Shown one piece after another: positions 49,239-50,782 of a stretch of 50,782 bases of DNA; position 1 is the stretch's first letter, and each line of letters begins with the position of its first letter. This DNA comes from JAJDFU01 sp964595955. GTDB taxonomy: Bacteria > Bacteroidota > Bacteroidia > Chitinophagales > Saprospiraceae. The notes under the pieces were generated by a model, which had not been told where the DNA came from, made no database searches, and worked only from the letters and a program-made list of their open reading frames with translations. The DNA lies in assembly GCA_964595955.1 (NCBI GenBank), contig CAZQSF010000018.1, positions 1 through 50,782 of the forward strand, written 5' to 3'. Both the position numbers and the translations under genes were made by a program.

Positions 49239-50693
49239 ATGAAATCGAAACTTCAAACCCTCATGACCCTGGGACTGCTCGCCGGCGGCCTGGTGCTGCA
49301 ATCCTGCGAAAAGATCGAACTCCTGACGCCACCGCCGCCTAGCGAGGGCCAGAACGGCACCGGAAGAGCCACGGGTGCAGGCCTCCTCTTTTTGCAAAAT
49401 AATACCTCGGAGCTGTTCAATGCCGACCAATCCGGCCTCAACATCACCTCCAACGACCTCGGCGCCTGGGTGGAAGACAACGACTTCGCCCGATACGACC
49501 CCAACTCGGGCAACCTGCTGGAACTGGAAACCAAGCTGCCACTCTGGGCCGGCAATGAGCCCGTATTGCCCGAACTACCGGACGGTTCCGGGCCGGTCAA
49601 TATCGTACAACCGGTGCCGGTGGGCATGGACCAGACCAACTTCCCCGGTGCCTTCAACCAGGTAGCCCAAAGCGACTGGCACATCGGCTCCAACTGGTGG
49701 GTACTCGACGCCCAGGACATCGACTACGGCTGGCGCGGCGAAGACAACACCCCGGACCTGGTGAACGTGACGGACAACATCACTACCGATAAAACCTGGA
49801 CGGCCGACAAAAAGTACTTCCTCACTCGCCAGATCTTCGTAAAGGAAGGCGCCACCCTGACCATTGAGCCAGGTACGGTTATTTTCGGCCGCGATGCCGT
49901 AGGCGTGGATGCCGGCGTTCTGGTGATGAACCGCGGGGCTCGCCTCCTGGCCCAGGGCACGCCCGATCAACCCATCGTATTCACCTCCACAAAGCCCCCG
50001 GGTGCGCGCGCGCGAGGAGACTGGGGCGGCCTGATACTTTGTGGCCGGGCAGCCAACAACAAGGCCAACAACGTACTTATCGAAGGCATTGGCGGTGCCG
50101 AGGCCAGTGACGAGGACGGATTCTATGGCCCCGGCAACGGCTATGCGGCGGATGCCACTGACTTTAACGACGAAAGCTCGGGCGTGCTGTCCTTTATCCG
50201 CCTGGAATATGCCGGCATCGCCATCAGCCCCGGCAACGAGGTGAACAGCCTGACCATGGGCAGCATCGGCTCCGGTACGCAGGTGGACCACATCATAGTG
50301 ACCAATGCCGGCGACGACGGCATCGAGTGCTTTGGCGGCACAGTGGACATTCGCTACCTTGCCATGGTCGATATCCTCGATGACGACGTCGACCTGGACG
50401 CCGGGTATTCCGGCACCATCCAGTACGCCTACCTGGTGCGAAACCCTTTCGCCGCTGACGAATCCACTTCCACCAGCTTTGAGACCAGCTCGGCCAAGAA
50501 CGACGGCCAAAACCCGGTGACCCGCGCGACGATCGCCAATACGACGATCGTCGGGCCGGTTTACCAACTGGAAGGCACCGACCTGGCTGCCAACCGCCTG
50601 TACGACGGCGGCTTCCTGGGTAAAGACTTATCGGAAGTACGTCTGATCAATTCCATCATTATCGGTGCGCCCATTGGCTTTCAGAACCCCTAA
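49239..50693 (+). CDS. Beta-helix lipoprotein, receptor partner
   Basis: A 484-residue lipoprotein: MKSKLQTLMTLGLLAGGLVLQSC has a lipobox with Cys 23. Residues about 180 to 470 look like a right-handed parallel beta-helix (LTIEPGTVIFGRDAVGVDAGVLVMNRGARLLAQGTPDQPIVFTSTKPPG and later rungs). Acidic motifs such as DDDVDLDAGYSG may bind Ca or another metal. It is 27 bp after the TonB-dependent receptor, in the place a SusD-like lid holds in sugar systems, but it is not SusD-like. It may be the surface ligand-binding partner. A 22-bp-stem hairpin follows. Confidence 0.82.
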   Translation: MKSKLQTLMTLGLLAGGLVLQSCEKIELLTPPPPSEGQNGTGRATGAGLLFLQNNTSELFNADQSGLNITSNDLGAWVEDNDFARYDPNSGNLLELETKLPLWAGNEPVLPELPDGSGPVNIVQPVPVGMDQTNFPGAFNQVAQSDWHIGSNWWVLDAQDIDYGWRGEDNTPDLVNVTDNITTDKTWTADKKYFLTRQIFVKEGATLTIEPGTVIFGRDAVGVDAGVLVMNRGARLLAQGTPDQPIVFTSTKPPGARARGDWGGLILCGRAANNKANNVLIEGIGGAEASDEDGFYGPGNGYAADATDFNDESSGVLSFIRLEYAGIAISPGNEVNSLTMGSIGSGTQVDHIIVTNAGDDGIECFGGTVDIRYLAMVDILDDDVDLDAGYSGTIQYAYLVRNPFAADESTSTSFETSSAKNDGQNPVTRATIANTTIVGPVYQLEGTDLAANRLYDGGFLGKDLSEVRLINSIIIGAPIGFQNP

Positions 50694-50713
50694 TGCTAAG
50701 GTTTCAGGATACT

Positions 50714-50782
50714 AATACCGTTTCAAGTATGAAATGACCTAAAATTTATTTCATACTTGAAGCGGTATTCACGGTTTTCAGG
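50714..50782 (+). terminator. Long hairpin and shared repeat at the window end
   Basis: Two 22-bp arms (50714-50735 and 50748-50769, one G-T pair) around a 12-nt loop form the strongest hairpin in the window, 20 bp after the lipoprotein stop. Right after it the 12-mer ACGGTTTTCAGG (50771-50782) equals 10470-10481, and GGTTTCAGGATAC at 50700 matches the inverted partner there. The end is cut by the window. Confidence 0.65.

Noticed and set aside
1..50782. CRISPR arrays, tRNA or rRNA genes, insertion sequences, integrases
   Set aside because: No regularly spaced repeats, cloverleaf-like sequences or transposase and integrase motifs were seen by eye on either strand.

Overview
The window reads as a chromosomal segment from a GC-rich member of the Bacteroidota, probably a Saprospiria/Lewinella-like marine heterotroph. 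The reasons are type IX secretion (T9SS) C-terminal sorting tails, -7 promoter boxes of the TAnnTTTG type with few Shine-Dalgarno sites, a 30S protein THX gene, a three-gene type-B succinate dehydrogenase, LolA, an ECF sigma factor paired with a membrane-anchored partner, and a Reg_prop/Y_Y_Y sensor kinase. The genus is inference. No tRNA, rRNA, CRISPR array, transposase or phage gene was seen.

Layout. 1-5.3 kb: a T9SS cargo gene between two copies of an 82-bp direct repeat, with the orphan 3' end of a deleted paralogue upstream; an SDR oxidoreductase; and a redoxin plus cytochrome c/copper monooxygenase pair. 5.3-10.2 kb: a decayed gene end, an unknown gene, then SlyD-like FKBP, RavA-type ATPase and ViaA-type VWA protein. 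10.2-15.2 kb: a repeat island, a DUF1801 protein, a secreted TonB C-terminal protein and sdhCAB. 15.3-23.2 kb: an unknown gene, RNase R, an ECF sigma factor with a membrane-anchored beta-barrel partner, a PaaI thioesterase, a TonB_C/TPR protein and GlgC. 23.4-30.6 kb, all on the minus strand: a PKD/T9SS protein with a frameshifted tail, another orphan T9SS tail, GlgA, THX (too short for most gene callers), a GH3-family enzyme, LolA and a homocysteine methyltransferase-family protein. 30.7-35.3 kb: tandem CotH-like secreted paralogues, a small lipoprotein, a secreted glycan-binding plus Hint-domain protein and a DUF4870 protein. 35.3-38.6 kb: a run of lipoproteins and DUF308 membrane proteins. 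38.9-50.7 kb: a DUF481 barrel, a split two-component system, a PiT phosphate transporter with a PhoU-like tail, a TonB-dependent receptor and a beta-helix lipoprotein.

The most interesting structure is regulatory. An 18-bp palindrome, TGTAG-N8-CTACA, occurs three times (35345, 39941, 44046). Each copy lies exactly 21 bp upstream of a -7-like box, in front of the lipoprotein run, the response-regulator/kinase operon and the PiT/receptor/lipoprotein run. This looks like a self-regulated LuxR-type regulon centred near -42, and it may join a Y_Y_Y sensor to phosphate transport and an unusual outer-membrane uptake pair. A second theme is recent loss of T9SS genes: two orphan sorting tails, one frameshifted tail and a recombination footprint.
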